Positions 42,421-54,219 of a stretch of DNA of 64,000 bases are shown here, piece after piece (position 1 is the stretch's first letter; every line of letters starts with the position of its first letter). The notes beneath the pieces are model-generated. The model saw only the letters and a list, made by a program, of their open reading frames with translations, was not told the origin of the DNA and ran no database searches. Source of the DNA: Pictodentalium vernedei. Lineage: Eukaryota > Mollusca > Scaphopoda > Dentaliida > Dentaliidae. The DNA is taken from contig CM062288.1 of NCBI GenBank assembly GCA_031216915.1, forward strand, positions 176,431,919-176,495,918. Reading direction: 5' to 3'. Position numbers and translations under genes: made by a program.

Positions 42421-43358
42421 TGAGAGCAATCTACAGGTGTCATCTGCTATTCGTTTTGGGTGATAGGATAGAACCACAAAGTGTTATCAATCAGGGTTCA
42501 TACAATCAAGGAAAAAAAAAATTCAAGGACTTTTCAAGGACAAATAAGCAGCAGTTTTCTGATGGTAAATGTAAATTTGCTTGTTTTTCCAAGTTTCTGC
42601 TGGATTAGCAAGTAAAGCTACATGTATGTTTGCACCAAATCACCCAGTCAGTACTTTGAAAGGGGTATGCCATAAAATGTGCACATCCTTTGCAGCAACC
42701 GAATGTGCACTGGTGCTGTGCAATGTTTTGAGATGTCCATCTTAATTAGTTCTCTGTCATTTTTGATAAACCAATCTGAAAGATGCTGTATAATCATTAT
42801 CAAACTATTTCATAAGATAGCAGTGAATGTGAACAGTTACACTAACTGCCACGTTTAAATTGCTTTGAAAAAGTTGCCCCAACCCCCAAGTATGTTCCTC
42901 CATGAGGACTCAACCTTTGGGCTGCATTTATCTTCGTAATTTACTCTTAAACACCGCTAGATCAGATTTTGACAAGGAGGTATAGTGAAGAAGCAGTTTG
43001 AACTTGTGAGCTCGCTAGAGTCCATGGCTTTAAGAGAGAAGAGTACAACAGGCTGGGGAGTAAGGAGGAAAATTTGCATATCATACTTCATGTGTGCATT
43101 TTTCAATAGTTGTATATAAATTTACAGAACCAAGTGTGGCAACTATATGTTGTCAGTTTGTGACTTTTCAACACCACATGCTCTCTGTCTTGCACATTTC
43201 TTGCTTCTGATGAAAAAATTGCATAATTTTATGGACAGAGACCTCTCAAAATTACAGTGCTTAACTTTGTTGCAGAATCATGATTAGAGTCAAGAGGGGG
43301 TAGCGAACTCAACAGAGACTTTCCTTGCAATGGAGGATAAAATTTGTGTATTGTGTAA
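42421..43358. other. Intron or intergenic, a possible hAT MITE fragment only
   Basis: CAGGGTTCATACAATCAAGG followed by TTCAAGGACTTTTCAAGGAC at about 42491-42542 resembles hAT-type MITE ends common in animal genomes; a related stretch is at 54370-54650. Otherwise no frame or repeat was recognised. Confidence 0.4.
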
Positions 43359-43585
43359 TTTATTTATTTATTTGGGTTTAATGATGCTTTCGATAGTCAG
43401 AGTCACATTGTGTCAGACAGTTTTAGGGATGGAGGGGGCAAGAGTACAGAGAGAACCACTGAGCAGTGGCGAGCAACGGTCAGACTCTCCAACATACTAA
43501 TTCCACACAAGTATGGTTAGCATTGGTTACCGTGGACCTTTCAGTCTAAAGTCCAATGCCACAGCCACTGTGTCACTATACTCCC
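43359..43585 (-). mobile_element. tRNA-derived SINE
   Basis: On the minus strand it starts GTGACACAGTGGCTGTGGC, an A-box-like head, with a B-box-like GGTCCACGGTAACCAATGC some 35 bases further on. It ends CATTAAACCCAAATAAATAA in an AATA repeat tail. The flanks GTGTAATT (left) and GCGTAATT (right) may be a worn target duplication. The layout is that of molluscan tRNA SINEs. Confidence 0.6.
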
Positions 43586-43878
43586 ATTTTGCGTAATTAT
43601 CAGATAGTGATGGATCAGATTCTATGTGATATAAAAATTTGATTTTATCCTATTATATATGTGAATAAATCGAAAAGTAGCTAAATAGACAAGGCATTTT
43701 AATAATAAGCTAAAAACCCAGATTACCTTTCCCTAGCAACACAGATGAGATGTGTGAGTCACCACCCTGCTACGTTAAATTTTATACCCTTGACATCACA
43801 CCAGGAGTGGGGGAGAGTAAAACTTATCTTACAGACTGAAGGGCAAGTAAACGTAACAAGCAGAATACATACACAGAA

Positions 43879-44022
43879 CGACACATGGGTGTGAATGGGT
43901 TAATCGAAATGGCATGAGTGCCAGTGCAGAAGGATAAAACAAGAGGCTGCAGGCCTCAAGTTTTATCCTTCTGTGATGGCCCAAGTGCCATATCAAGTAA
44001 CCCATTCACACACCTGTGTCGT
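43879..44022. repeat. Foldback element, ~70-bp arms
   Basis: CGACACATGGGTGTGAATGG pairs with CCATTCACACACCTGTGTCG, and AGAAGGATAAAACAAGAGGC pairs with GCCTCAAGTTTTATCCTTCT around CTGCAG. It is a non-coding MITE-like palindrome. Confidence 0.75.
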
Positions 44023-44097
44023 TATGTGTTTATTACATGTCTTCATGATTATAAAAGCAATTACTAGAAGAACAATCAGGAATTCATTTGACCACAG

Positions 44098-44166
44098 TCG
44101 TCCCCTGGGTTTCAATGTGGCCTATGTGCCAGTAGGCACATAGAACACATTGGAACACGGGGAACG
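44098..44166. repeat. Short palindrome, ~32-bp arms
   Basis: CAATGTGGCCTATGTGCC pairs with GGCACATAGAACACATTG around AGTA; the outer CGTCCCCTGGG pairs with CACGGGGAACG. Confidence 0.65.
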
Positions 44167-46009
44167 AACTATCAACAAAAAGAACACATTTTACAGTCAA
44201 TCAAATTTACGAGGGGAACCAGTGTTACTATTTTAGTTATCGCTAGCGATTCAAGTTGTAATTGCGGTGCACGATTTGTAGAAAATTTCAGTGAAATTAG
44301 CTTCAATTTAAACACAGTCCGTCAACGATTTCTGTTCTGCATATATATGCGGGACAGATTTTCATTTTCCGCATGGTTTAGTGTTGCTGTAGATGGAGAT
44401 TACATAGAATATGTGTAATAAGAAGCAATTTACAGTACAGCAATGAGATCCTAAGATTGAGAACAGAGATTTCTATTAGCAACTAGAGGTATTGCAGAAA
44501 AAAGGTCACAAGACTGTCCTAGAAAGAAAGTCTTTTAGCCTTACCAACTGGATGGTATGAAACAATACAGAAGAATGAAACCTAATGCATTTAGGCCACC
44601 CCTCCCCCTCCCCACCTCATCTTCCAAGAGAAAAAATTGGTAGCATGAACTAAGGAGGAACATGATGGTGACATGCTCAACTGTACACTAATAATATAGA
44701 CTGAGTATATGTGAAGTGTACACAATGATTAAAAAGCCTATAAAATAATAATAAAGAGGATACCAGGAAGAAGTCAAACTAGTATTAAATTGTAATCCAA
44801 AATATCAAAGAGACAAGAAATAAATAAATTACAATGACCAGAAGAAAAGCTAACCCAGACTTCTGGAGGAAAAAAATTAACTATGATGACAGTCATAATC
44901 TCTGGCCACAGTAACTGTCTAACAAAGATCACTTGAGAAAGAACTAAGTTCTAATAAAAGATCTGTATTGATATAAAATCGACTAGAACTGAAACAAAAA
45001 TGTCGAAATTGATGCCTTTAGTTATCCCAACTTTACACCGTTTACAGGTGTGCCCAAATTAGAGAAGATGTGAAGACATCAAGAAAAATATCTAAATTCT
45101 CTGTGCTTCTTCTACATTTAAGAGTGCTTCTATCATAATATGATTATAGAAACACAATGAAAGGCATGGCAATAAAACAACAGGATAAGACTGTTATTTC
45201 TGGTTTTAATGTGCCCAAATTAGAGCAAAATGGTGTGCCCAAATAAATTAATTTAAGGGCCTGCATGATGTTCCATACATTTAAACTTATGTATGATAAA
45301 ACTGGACCATAACACTTCCAGGCAAAAATCAGTGACGCAAAAAAGCCTTGACATGACAGTCTGACAGTGAAAATTGTCGCATGAAGAAAGTGAAAGCAAA
45401 CAAGCCAAGAAGCAAGACTTGCCTCTTGCTGGCTGAAAGTAGCCCTGTTTCAGCTGAAGGAAAGTGCATCATCAGTGAAAACGGAGCTGGAACAGCACCC
45501 CACACTTCTATAACAGAATGGCCACTGAACTTCCAAAAATAGAAAAGAACTGCAATATATAAGTAAAGAATCATGTCAAATTAGATGTAAAAATTAGCTA
45601 ATGAATGATTTTATTTTGTAATACAACATGCATACAAATACAAACTAAATTCAGCAAGATACAATTATTTCAAATGCAAGGTTGTACTACGGGGAGATGG
45701 CATATCTACTAGGTCTGTCTTCCTGCCATTCCCAATAAAAACAAAGAAGCAAAATGCGAGACAATCCTGACAACGGCTATGTTAATGAAGAGAAAATGAA
45801 TGGATTAATTTTTAAAATGGTTCTTTCCATATAAATAAAATAATAAAAATGTCATGTGACAATAAAGAACACACGTTATCATGGAAGATAGCGCCCAAAA
45901 TAGCCTAAACAGGGTGACAACAACCACCAACCACAACAACCCCCCCCCCCCACCCTACCCCCAACAAAAGAAAAAAAGAATAGGCAATGTGTCCACAAGA
46001 AAAAAACAA
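44167..46009. other. Intron or intergenic, nothing recognised
   Basis: AT-rich sequence. TGTGCCCAAATTAGAG appears in three variant copies at about 45052, 45212 and 45234. The 81-codon minus frame 45574-45329 has no recognisable domain or splice context. Confidence 0.4.
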
Positions 46010-47680
46010 AATGAAAGTGTCAATGACACTGTAGCTCAACTTGTCAAGACAAAGACATGTTCATGTATAGTATGTGACACAGCAATGACAAACATCTAGG
46101 TAATGACCTGATAACAAAGGTACATATAAAGTATTGTAACGGTCTGTACATAAATACTGACCGTTGCCTGTAACAAATGTATAGTAAAGTACTGTAAAGG
46201 TGGGTGACAGTCATATGCTAAACTAGAAAAAAATCTTTGAGTCTCAGAGTGGGTCTGACTGAACCCCAAAATATTTGTTCTCATAGCACAGTGATAACAA
46301 AGGCACCCCAAAACACACTCATTCCTGTCCCAAGGTGAAAACAAAGGTACCCAAGAAGTTTTGTGAAGATCAGTTCACAAATATGAGCTGTGTAGAAGTT
46401 GGGACAAAAAAATGATTAGACTTAATTTCGGTACAAAATGGCCACTGGCAGCCATCTTGAATTTTGCACCGCACCCAGAAACACTCGTTCTCATCCCAAG
46501 GTGATAACAAAGGTACCCAAGACGTTTCGTGAAGATCGGTTCATAAATACAGACTCTAGCCCGAGCCGTATTGACCTGTGTACTTACTGTGTGTAAGTAG
46601 CACTGAAAAAATCAAAGTTCATCTAATTTGCATAATTTCTGCACGAGAAAAAAACCCGTATTATATGTGATGTATCCCATGGTACTAAACATTCACACAA
46701 AAAATTATTCAAATCGGCTCTTTCATATGGAAGTTCTGTGCAAAAATCTGATTGCACCAAATTTTGTACAAAATGGCTGCCATCAGCCATCTTGAATTTT
46801 GGACCGGACCCCAAAACACTCGTTCTCGTCCCACGGTGATAACAAAGGTACCCAAGGTGTTTCGAAAAGATCGGTTCATAAATGCAGCCTCTAGCCCGAG
46901 CCGTATTGGCATTTGCACTTACAGTGCTGAAAGTAACACTAAATAAATCAAAGTTAGTCTAATTTGCATAATATAAGCACGAGAAAAAAACCCATATGAT
47001 ATGTAATGTATCTCATGGTACTAAACATTCATACGAAAAATTATTCAAATCAGAGCTTTCATATGGAAGTTCTGTACAAAAAAAAAATTTCTGCATCGTC
47101 GGTACAAAATGGCCGTTGGCAGCCATCTTGAATTTCGGACTGCACCCAAAAACACTCGTTCTCATCCCACGGTCATAACAAAGGTACCCAAGAAGTTTCG
47201 TAAAGATTGGTTCATAAATACGGCCTCTAGCCCGAGCCATAGCAGCTTGGCACTTACAGCTCTGAAAGTAACACTAAATAAATCAAAGTCAGTCTAATTT
47301 GCATAATTTACGCACGAGAAAAAAACTCGTATTATATGTGATGTATTCCATGGTACTAAACATTTATACAAAACTTTATTCAAATCAGAACTTTCATACA
47401 GAAGTTCTGTACAAAAAACTGATTTTTGCATCATCGGTACAAAATGGCCGCTGGCAGCCATCTTGAATTTCGGACCACACCTAAAAACACTTGTTCCCGT
47501 CCCAGGGTCATAACAAAGGTACACAAGAAGTTTCGTAAAGATCGGTTCATAAATACGACCTCTAGCCCGAGCCATAGCCAATTGTTGACATACGGACAGA
47601 TGGACGGACGGATGGACGGACAGACGGACGACGGGCCATGACAATAGCTCAAATTTGACTTCGTCAAAGTTGAGCTAAAA
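46010..47680 (+). mobile_element. Helitron-like element with 334-bp internal repeats (type F2)
   Basis: It has the same start palindrome (AAAGTGTCAATGACACTGT) and end hairpin (TTTGACTTCGTCAAAG, GAGCTAAAA) as F1 and F3, but a different interior: about four units of 333-334 bp, anchored by TCTAATTTGCATAAT at about 46624, 46958 and 47292. A (GGAC/GGAT) tract at 47590-47625 precedes the terminal hairpin. Short frames inside repeat from unit to unit and look fortuitous. Non-autonomous. Confidence 0.7.
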
Positions 47681-47880
47681 ATGCCATTTGTAGAAACATG
47701 GCCAAGATTTAAAGATTAGTGCTAAGTATGGAAGAAAAAACCCATCAACATGGAAGTTTTTCTTAATGGATCTGACAATTCAGAAGTTTCTTACCAACAG
47801 CCCTTCAGTTGATGGATGGGGTGGTGGGTGGGGGGGGTGGAGGGGCATTAAAGTTACATCAATCAAAAATGATAATAATA
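47681..47880. other. Spacer between two Helitron-like elements
   Basis: Includes a G-rich run (about 47818-47845) and no gene. Confidence 0.4.
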
Positions 47881-49832
47881 AACAAACAAGAGGCCCCACG
47901 GGGCCTGAAGCGCTCATCTTGTACAGAACACAATTTAAACAGAGTCCAAGAATGAGTCTACATTAAGCAAGCCATCTCCATAGGCTACACTGTCAATCCT
48001 TGAGTCCCTCAGGAGTGACAAAAATAATCTGGGCATCATGCCTTTTCTTCAGTTGATCATAAGTAAAATGTAGAGCTCCCCTATGAAGCCCCTTGATACA
48101 ACCTATGTGGATTAATCTTAGTACCTCTAGAGGGTACTGAATACAAAATTTTTAATTCTTCAGCAAAATGGCCAATTCCGGCTCCCATAGAGAGCCCAAA
48201 TATTAACCCAGGCTCTTGATTTGAACACAGTTAAATCTGACTTCCCTAGAGATGTTGTGTACCGAATATGAAAGCATTCTGACTGTTGGATCTGAAGAAG
48301 AGAAATTGTAAAGAAATTTCTTCGAATTGCACTAAGTTCAAATTTGGGCTACCATAGCGAGCTCAAATATTGACCTATGGATCCGATTTGAACAAACTTG
48401 AATCTGACCCCCCTAGAGATGTTGTATACCAAATGTGAAAGCATTCTGACAAGTGAATCTGAAGAAGAAGATTTTTGAAGAAATTCCCTCATATTGTACT
48501 AAGTTAAATTTCATGTTCCCATATGAAGCCCAAATATTAACCTAGGCACTCGAATTGAACAACCTGGAATCTGACCCCACTAGAGATGTTGTATACCAAA
48601 TATAAAAGCATTCCGACTAATGGATCTGAAGAAGAAGATTTTTAAAGAAATTTTCTCATATTGCACGAAGTAAAAATTTGGGCTACTATAGTGAGCCCAA
48701 ATATATACCTACGGATTTGATTTGAACAAACTTGAATCTGACCCCCATAGAGATGTTGCATACCAAATATCAAAGCATTCTGACTGATGAATCTGAAGAA
48801 GAAGATTTTTTTAAATTACCCTCCATATTGAACAAAGATCAAATTTGGGCTTCCGTAGGAAGGCCAAATATTAACCTAGGGACTTGGTTTGAACAATCTA
48901 GAATCTGACCCTCATAACAATGATGTATACCAAATATTAAAAGATTCTGACTGGTGGTTCTGAAGAAGAAGATTTTTAAAGAATATTCCCCATATTACCC
49001 TATGTTAAAACTTCGGGCTCCTGTAGAGAGCCCAAATATGAACCAATGAGCTTTATTTCAACAAACTTTTATCTGACAGCCCTATGAATGCTGTATACCA
49101 AATATCAAAAGATTCTAATGATTGGTTCTGGAGAAAAGATTTTTTTAAATTTTTGCAAATATGCGGACTCAGCATTTTTTCGTACCCATTACAGAACACC
49201 CTAACATAACCGATGGCAATTTTTTTTTACCATTCAATTCTACTGGTCATAAGGATACTTCATACCAAATAAAAGCTCTCTGTTCCGTGGGGTTTGGGAA
49301 ATATGGGCGTTTGAAAATATTTCTATTTTTAGCTCCCAGGGTTCCCATGGGGATGCGGGAATTTTTTTTTTTGCATGGGTCAAGTACTTATGACCCAATA
49401 CTACCACAAACCAAATTTGGTTCATACCGGACCATCGGTTCAGAAAATAGAAATTTTGGGCGGGGCCAAAAATCTTACCCCTCCTATTACAAAGCCAAAT
49501 ATTACTTTACGGACTTCGTTTGAACAAACTTGATTCTACACCTCATATGGAAGCTCCATAGCAAATATCAAGTCATTGTACACACTGGTTCTTGAGAAGA
49601 TGATTTTAAAAATATTTTGGAGCATTTTCCCCCACTCCCTCCCTATGGGGCTGGGAATACTGAGTTGAACAAAAATGAAATGCCCCTTTGGGACCATCAC
49701 TCACACAAACTTTCACTTGAATTGGCCCAGTGGCTTTGGAGGAGAAGACCTAAACATGGTGTTGACGGACGACGGATGACGGACGGGAAGCGATTAGATT
49801 AGCTCAGCTTGACTTTGTCAAGATGAGCTAAT
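47881..49832 (+). mobile_element. Helitron-like element with 167-bp internal repeats (type G2)
   Basis: The 5' end AAACAAACAAGAGGCCCCAC forms a GGCCCC/GGGGCC hairpin. The 3' end is a GACGGACGACGG tract and the hairpin CTTGACTTTGTCAAG, GATGAGCTAA. The core holds six units of about 167 bp (48100-49160) and then the same single-copy 3' part as G1 (TTTTTAGCTCCC.GGTTCCCA). It is longer than G1 because of more repeat units and carries no transposase. Confidence 0.7.
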
Positions 49833-51100
49833 AATAAAATAAGGTATAAGCTTAGCCTTCTAGTAACACCAGCAAGATGAAACTGGAAATGAAAAATCAT
49901 ATCTGGAGAAGGAAAATTTGTGAGCCTAACAATCAGCATAGAAGTGGTAAACCATTGATAAGGATGCATATGAGTGAGCTAAATACTCAACTCGATGAGA
50001 TCAAAAAACAACTGGATACAAGAGAAAGAGTGACATGTTTTGGTTACGTTTGTACCGACAAAGAGTTAGTATACTGAAAATCACTTTCCAGAAAAATATG
50101 ATGGCTGGAAACTGCATGCTGGTGATATATAACATCTCTGTTATGCTTGAAAACAATGTTCCCATGAATTTCCTTTGAGAAACTGCATAAAATTTTGATG
50201 GGAGATGGAGGAGGGTGAAAAAATACAGCATCAAAGATGGCTGGAAATGAGAAAATTGACTGGGCATGTCCAGCAGGTACTGGACAATAGGTGAACATCC
50301 AGGGTGGTACCTTGGACACTAGGTTGTGTGCGCCATGCCCTTTTTTCATCCATGGTTGGTCTGGTTTGTCAAAAAATTGTCATATTTGAGTTTTTAAGTT
50401 CTCCAAATTAGCGGTGCCACGATTATTGATTTCAATAATCAATAATCATTTGGTAATAATTGACAATTATTGATTAATTGTACTTTTTTTTGTTGGTCTA
50501 TACATTTCTTTAAAACTGCTCTGAACAGACCCCTAGTTTGGTACAGTGGTACTAACCAGATTCTTTCATGAATGCTACCAGCCTGTGTTTAAGATATGCC
50601 TTTAAATCATGGGATTTTTATGACCGGTTAAAAATCGTGGTTGATCATGGTCCATTCTGAAGTATGTGTGGAGACACTTAAGTAAAAGATAAATTGCTAA
50701 ATTTCAATAATAATCGACATAAACAGGTCTTTTTCGGTATTTCTAGCAATGCCACTGGTCAGGATGTTGCCTGTGTCAAATTTGGCCCATTTTAAAGTAG
50801 TTTAACCAGCGTGTCATAATTGGGCATTAAAATATCAAAAAAGATTTGTTTCTATATATCAGCTTTCGAATAATCAAATATCATTTATCAAATCTCCATT
50901 CCAACAGAGTTGTTTTTATTACAGAGAGACGAATAGTGGAAAGCTTCAACCATGTTTGTTTGGGTTTCAGAAAATTGGCCATTGGTTCTAGCATGTCAGG
51001 TGTGTTACTTGAGCGAGCCAGTGGTAAATATTCTGAAATGCAAAACTGAAGCTTCCCAATTATCCGTCAATTTGAAAGAAAAAACATATCTATTTGAATG
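49833..51100. other. Host sequence with a possible short hAT-like repeat
   Basis: A 66-codon plus frame (49877-50077) contains a Lys/Glu-rich segment (MSELNTQLDEIKKQLDTRE) without a recognised family. At about 50410-50480 GCGGTGCCACGATTATTG is followed by self-complementary AATAATCAATAATCATT, resembling hAT-type MITE ends. Nothing else was recognised. Confidence 0.4.
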
Positions 51101-54100
51101 AATGAAAGTGTCAATGACACTGTAGCTTAAATTGTCTGCGTGTTGTGTTTGATGAAAAGGATAATGTTCAATGTTTATGAAAGAACTATGAAATAAGTCA
51201 AGAATTGTGATAATTGGGAATATGTTAATTTCTGTTCCCTGTATGCTATGTTTTTAATAAAAATAATATGAGGAGTACACTGTACTAAAGAGCTGAGGGG
51301 TGGGTTAATATGACCTCACAGTTAATGTATGTGGCCCTCACAGTTAACGTATGTCAACAAAAGTTACCAAGTTACTTTGAAATCCCTTCGTAAATATGGC
51401 CTGTAGACTGTGCTAAAGGTTTTCGGGCTTCAGGCCTGTGTAGCCATGACGGTTGACCGATTACAATTAAAAGGGGAAGTCCTCATCTTGACATTATACT
51501 GAGTCATTCTACTAAGTTAGAATGAAATCCCTTCACAAATACGACCAGTACTCTGTACTAAAGCTTTTTCAGTTTTGGGTTCAGGAAGTCATCATGGTTG
51601 AATGATCGCGACCAAAAGGAGATGTTGTCATCTGGGCTTCATCTAGAGTGATCGTACAAAGTTACAATGAAATCCCTTCATAAATATGACCTGTAGACTG
51701 TGCTCATGGTTTTCGGGCTTCGGGCCCCTGAAGCCATCACTGCTGACCAATCACGACCAAAAGAGGATGTCATCATCTAGGCATTATATGGAGTCAACCT
51801 AACTAGTTGCAATGAAATCCTTCCATAAATACAACCTATAGATCATGCTAAAGGTTTTGGGGTTTTGGGCTCGGGCAGCCATCAAGGCTGAATGATCGCA
51901 ACCAAAAGGGGACGTTCTGATCTAGACATTATTTGGAGTCATCCTACCAAGTAACAATAAAATCCCTTCATAACATGACCTGTAGACTGTGAATAGGTTT
52001 TCGGGCTTTGGGCCCCTGTAGCGGTCACAGTTGCCCAATCGCGTCCAAAAGGGGACATTCTCATCTAGATATTATATGAAGTCAACTTACCAAATTACAA
52101 TGAAATCCCTTCATAAATATGACCTGTAGACTGTGCTAAAGGTTTTCGGGCTTTGGGCTCGGGCAGCCATCATGGTTGAATGATCGTAACCAAACGGGGA
52201 CATTCTCATCTGGGCATTATCTGGAGTAATCTTACGAAGTTACAATGAAATCCCTCATGACCTTTAGACTATGCTCAAGGTTTTTGGGCTTTGGGCCCCT
52301 GTAGCCGTCACAGTTGACCAATCATGACCAAAAGGGGATGTCATCATCTAGGCATCATATTGAGTCAACCTAACAAGTTACAATGAAATCCTTCTATAAA
52401 TACAACCTAAAGGTTTTTGGGCTTGGGCAGCTATCGAGACTGAATGGTCGTGACCAAAAGGGGACATTCTCATCTAGACATTATTTGGAGTCATCCTACC
52501 AAGCAACAATGAAATCCCTTCATAAATATGACCTGTAGACTATGCTAAAGGTTTTTAGGCTTCGGGCCCCTGTAGCCGTCACAGTAGCCCAATCATGTCC
52601 AAAAGGGGACGTTCCCATCTAGACAATATCTGAAGTCAACCTACCAAGTCACAATGAAATCCCTTCATAAATATGACCTGTAGACTGTGCTAAAGGTTTT
52701 CAGGCTTGGGCAGCCATCCTGGTTGAATGATCGCAACCAAAAGGGAAATTCTCATCTGGAGTGATCCTACAAATTTACAATGAAATCCCTTTATAAATAT
52801 GACCTGTAGACTGTGCTCAAGGTTTTCGGGATTTGGGCCCCTGTAGCCGTCAAAGTTGACCAATCACGACCAAAAGGGGATGTCATCATCTAGGCATTAT
52901 ATGGAGTCAAAAAAACAAGTTACAATAAAATTCTTCCATAAATACTACCTTTCGACTATGCTAAAGGTTTTAGGGCTCGGGCAGCCCTCAAGGCTGAATG
53001 ATCGCGACCAAAAGGGGACGTTCTCATCTAGACATTATTTGGAGTCATCCTACCAAGCTACAATGAATCCCTTCATAAATATGACCTGTAGACTGTGCTA
53101 AAGGTTTTCGGGCTTCGGGCCCCTGCAGCCGTCACAGTTGCCCAATCATGTCCAAAAGGAGACATTCTCATCTAGACATTATATGAAGTCAACCTACCAA
53201 GTTACAATGAAATCCCTTCATAAATATGACCTGTTGACTGTGCTAAAGGTTTTCGGGCTTTGGGCTCAGTCAGCCATCATGGTTGAAAGACGCAACCAAA
53301 AGGGGACATTCTCATCTGGGCATCATCTGGAGTGATTCTACAAAGTTATAATGAAATCCCTTCACAAATATGACCTGTAGACTGTGCTCAATGTTTTCGG
53401 GCTTCGGGCACCTGTAGCCATCACAGTTGACCAATCACGAACAAAAGGGGAGGTCATCATCTAGGCATTATATGGAGTCAACCCAACAAGTTACAATGAA
53501 ATCCTTCCATGAATACGACCTATAGACTATGCTAAAGGTTTTTGGGCTCGGGCCCCTGTTGCCGTCTCAGTTGCCCATTCATGTCCAACAGGGGACGTTC
53601 TCATCTAGACATTATATGAAGTCAACCTACCAAGTTACAATAAAATCCCTCTATAAATATGACCTGTAGACTGTGCTAAAGGTTTTCGAGTTTTTTCTCG
53701 GGCAGTCATCACGGTTGACAGATCGTGACGAAATGGGGACGTTCTCACCTAGACATCATATGGAGTCATCCTATCAAGTTACAATGAATCCCTCCATATT
53801 AAATATGACCTGCAAACTGCGCTAAAAGTTTTTGGGTTTCGGGCTTGGCCAGCCATCACGGTCGACAGATCATGACCAAAAGGGGACGTTCTCATCTAGG
53901 CATTATACAGAGGCATCCTACCAAGTTACAATGAAATCCCTTCATAAATACGACCTGTAGACTGTGCTAATAGTTTTCAGGTTTTGGGCTCAGGCAGCCA
54001 TACCGGTTGACCAATCGCGACCAAAAGGGGACGTTCTCATCTAGACATAACCCCAAACCTGCATATGAAATTTTGTGACGATCAGACAAGAACTACAGGG

Positions 54101-54219
54101 AGTAGCCTGTCCTAAAAGAAAATGTGAACAGACTCACAGACTAACAGACTAACAGAATCACAGACTTCCACAAGCAGGATGGCAATAGCTTATCTTGACT
54201 TTGTCAAGTTAAGCTAAAA
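51101..54219 (+). mobile_element. Helitron-like element with 145-bp internal repeats (type F3)
   Basis: It has the same ends and flanking single-copy parts as F1 (start AAAGTGTCAATGACACTGT, end CTTGACTTTGTCAAG and TTAAGCTAAAAA). The core is much longer, with about 18-19 units of about 145 bp (51365-54045). Units alternate between variants ending GGGCCCCTGTAGCC and GGGCTCGGGCAGCC, suggesting amplification of multi-unit blocks. Non-coding. Confidence 0.75.

Noticed and set aside
46600..47680. Repeated 60-116-codon frames with similar protein text in successive units
   Set aside because: The frames simply follow the 334-bp tandem repeat on both strands, have stops between units and match no family.
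49877..50077. 66-codon plus-strand frame with a coiled-coil-like segment
   Set aside because: Short, no family recognised, no clear splice sites; noted as unassigned sequence only.
51365..54045. CRISPR-like array of regularly spaced repeats
   Set aside because: Unit length is about 145 bp with no conserved-repeat/unique-spacer pattern, no cas genes, and the sequence is eukaryotic. It is a minisatellite inside a mobile element.
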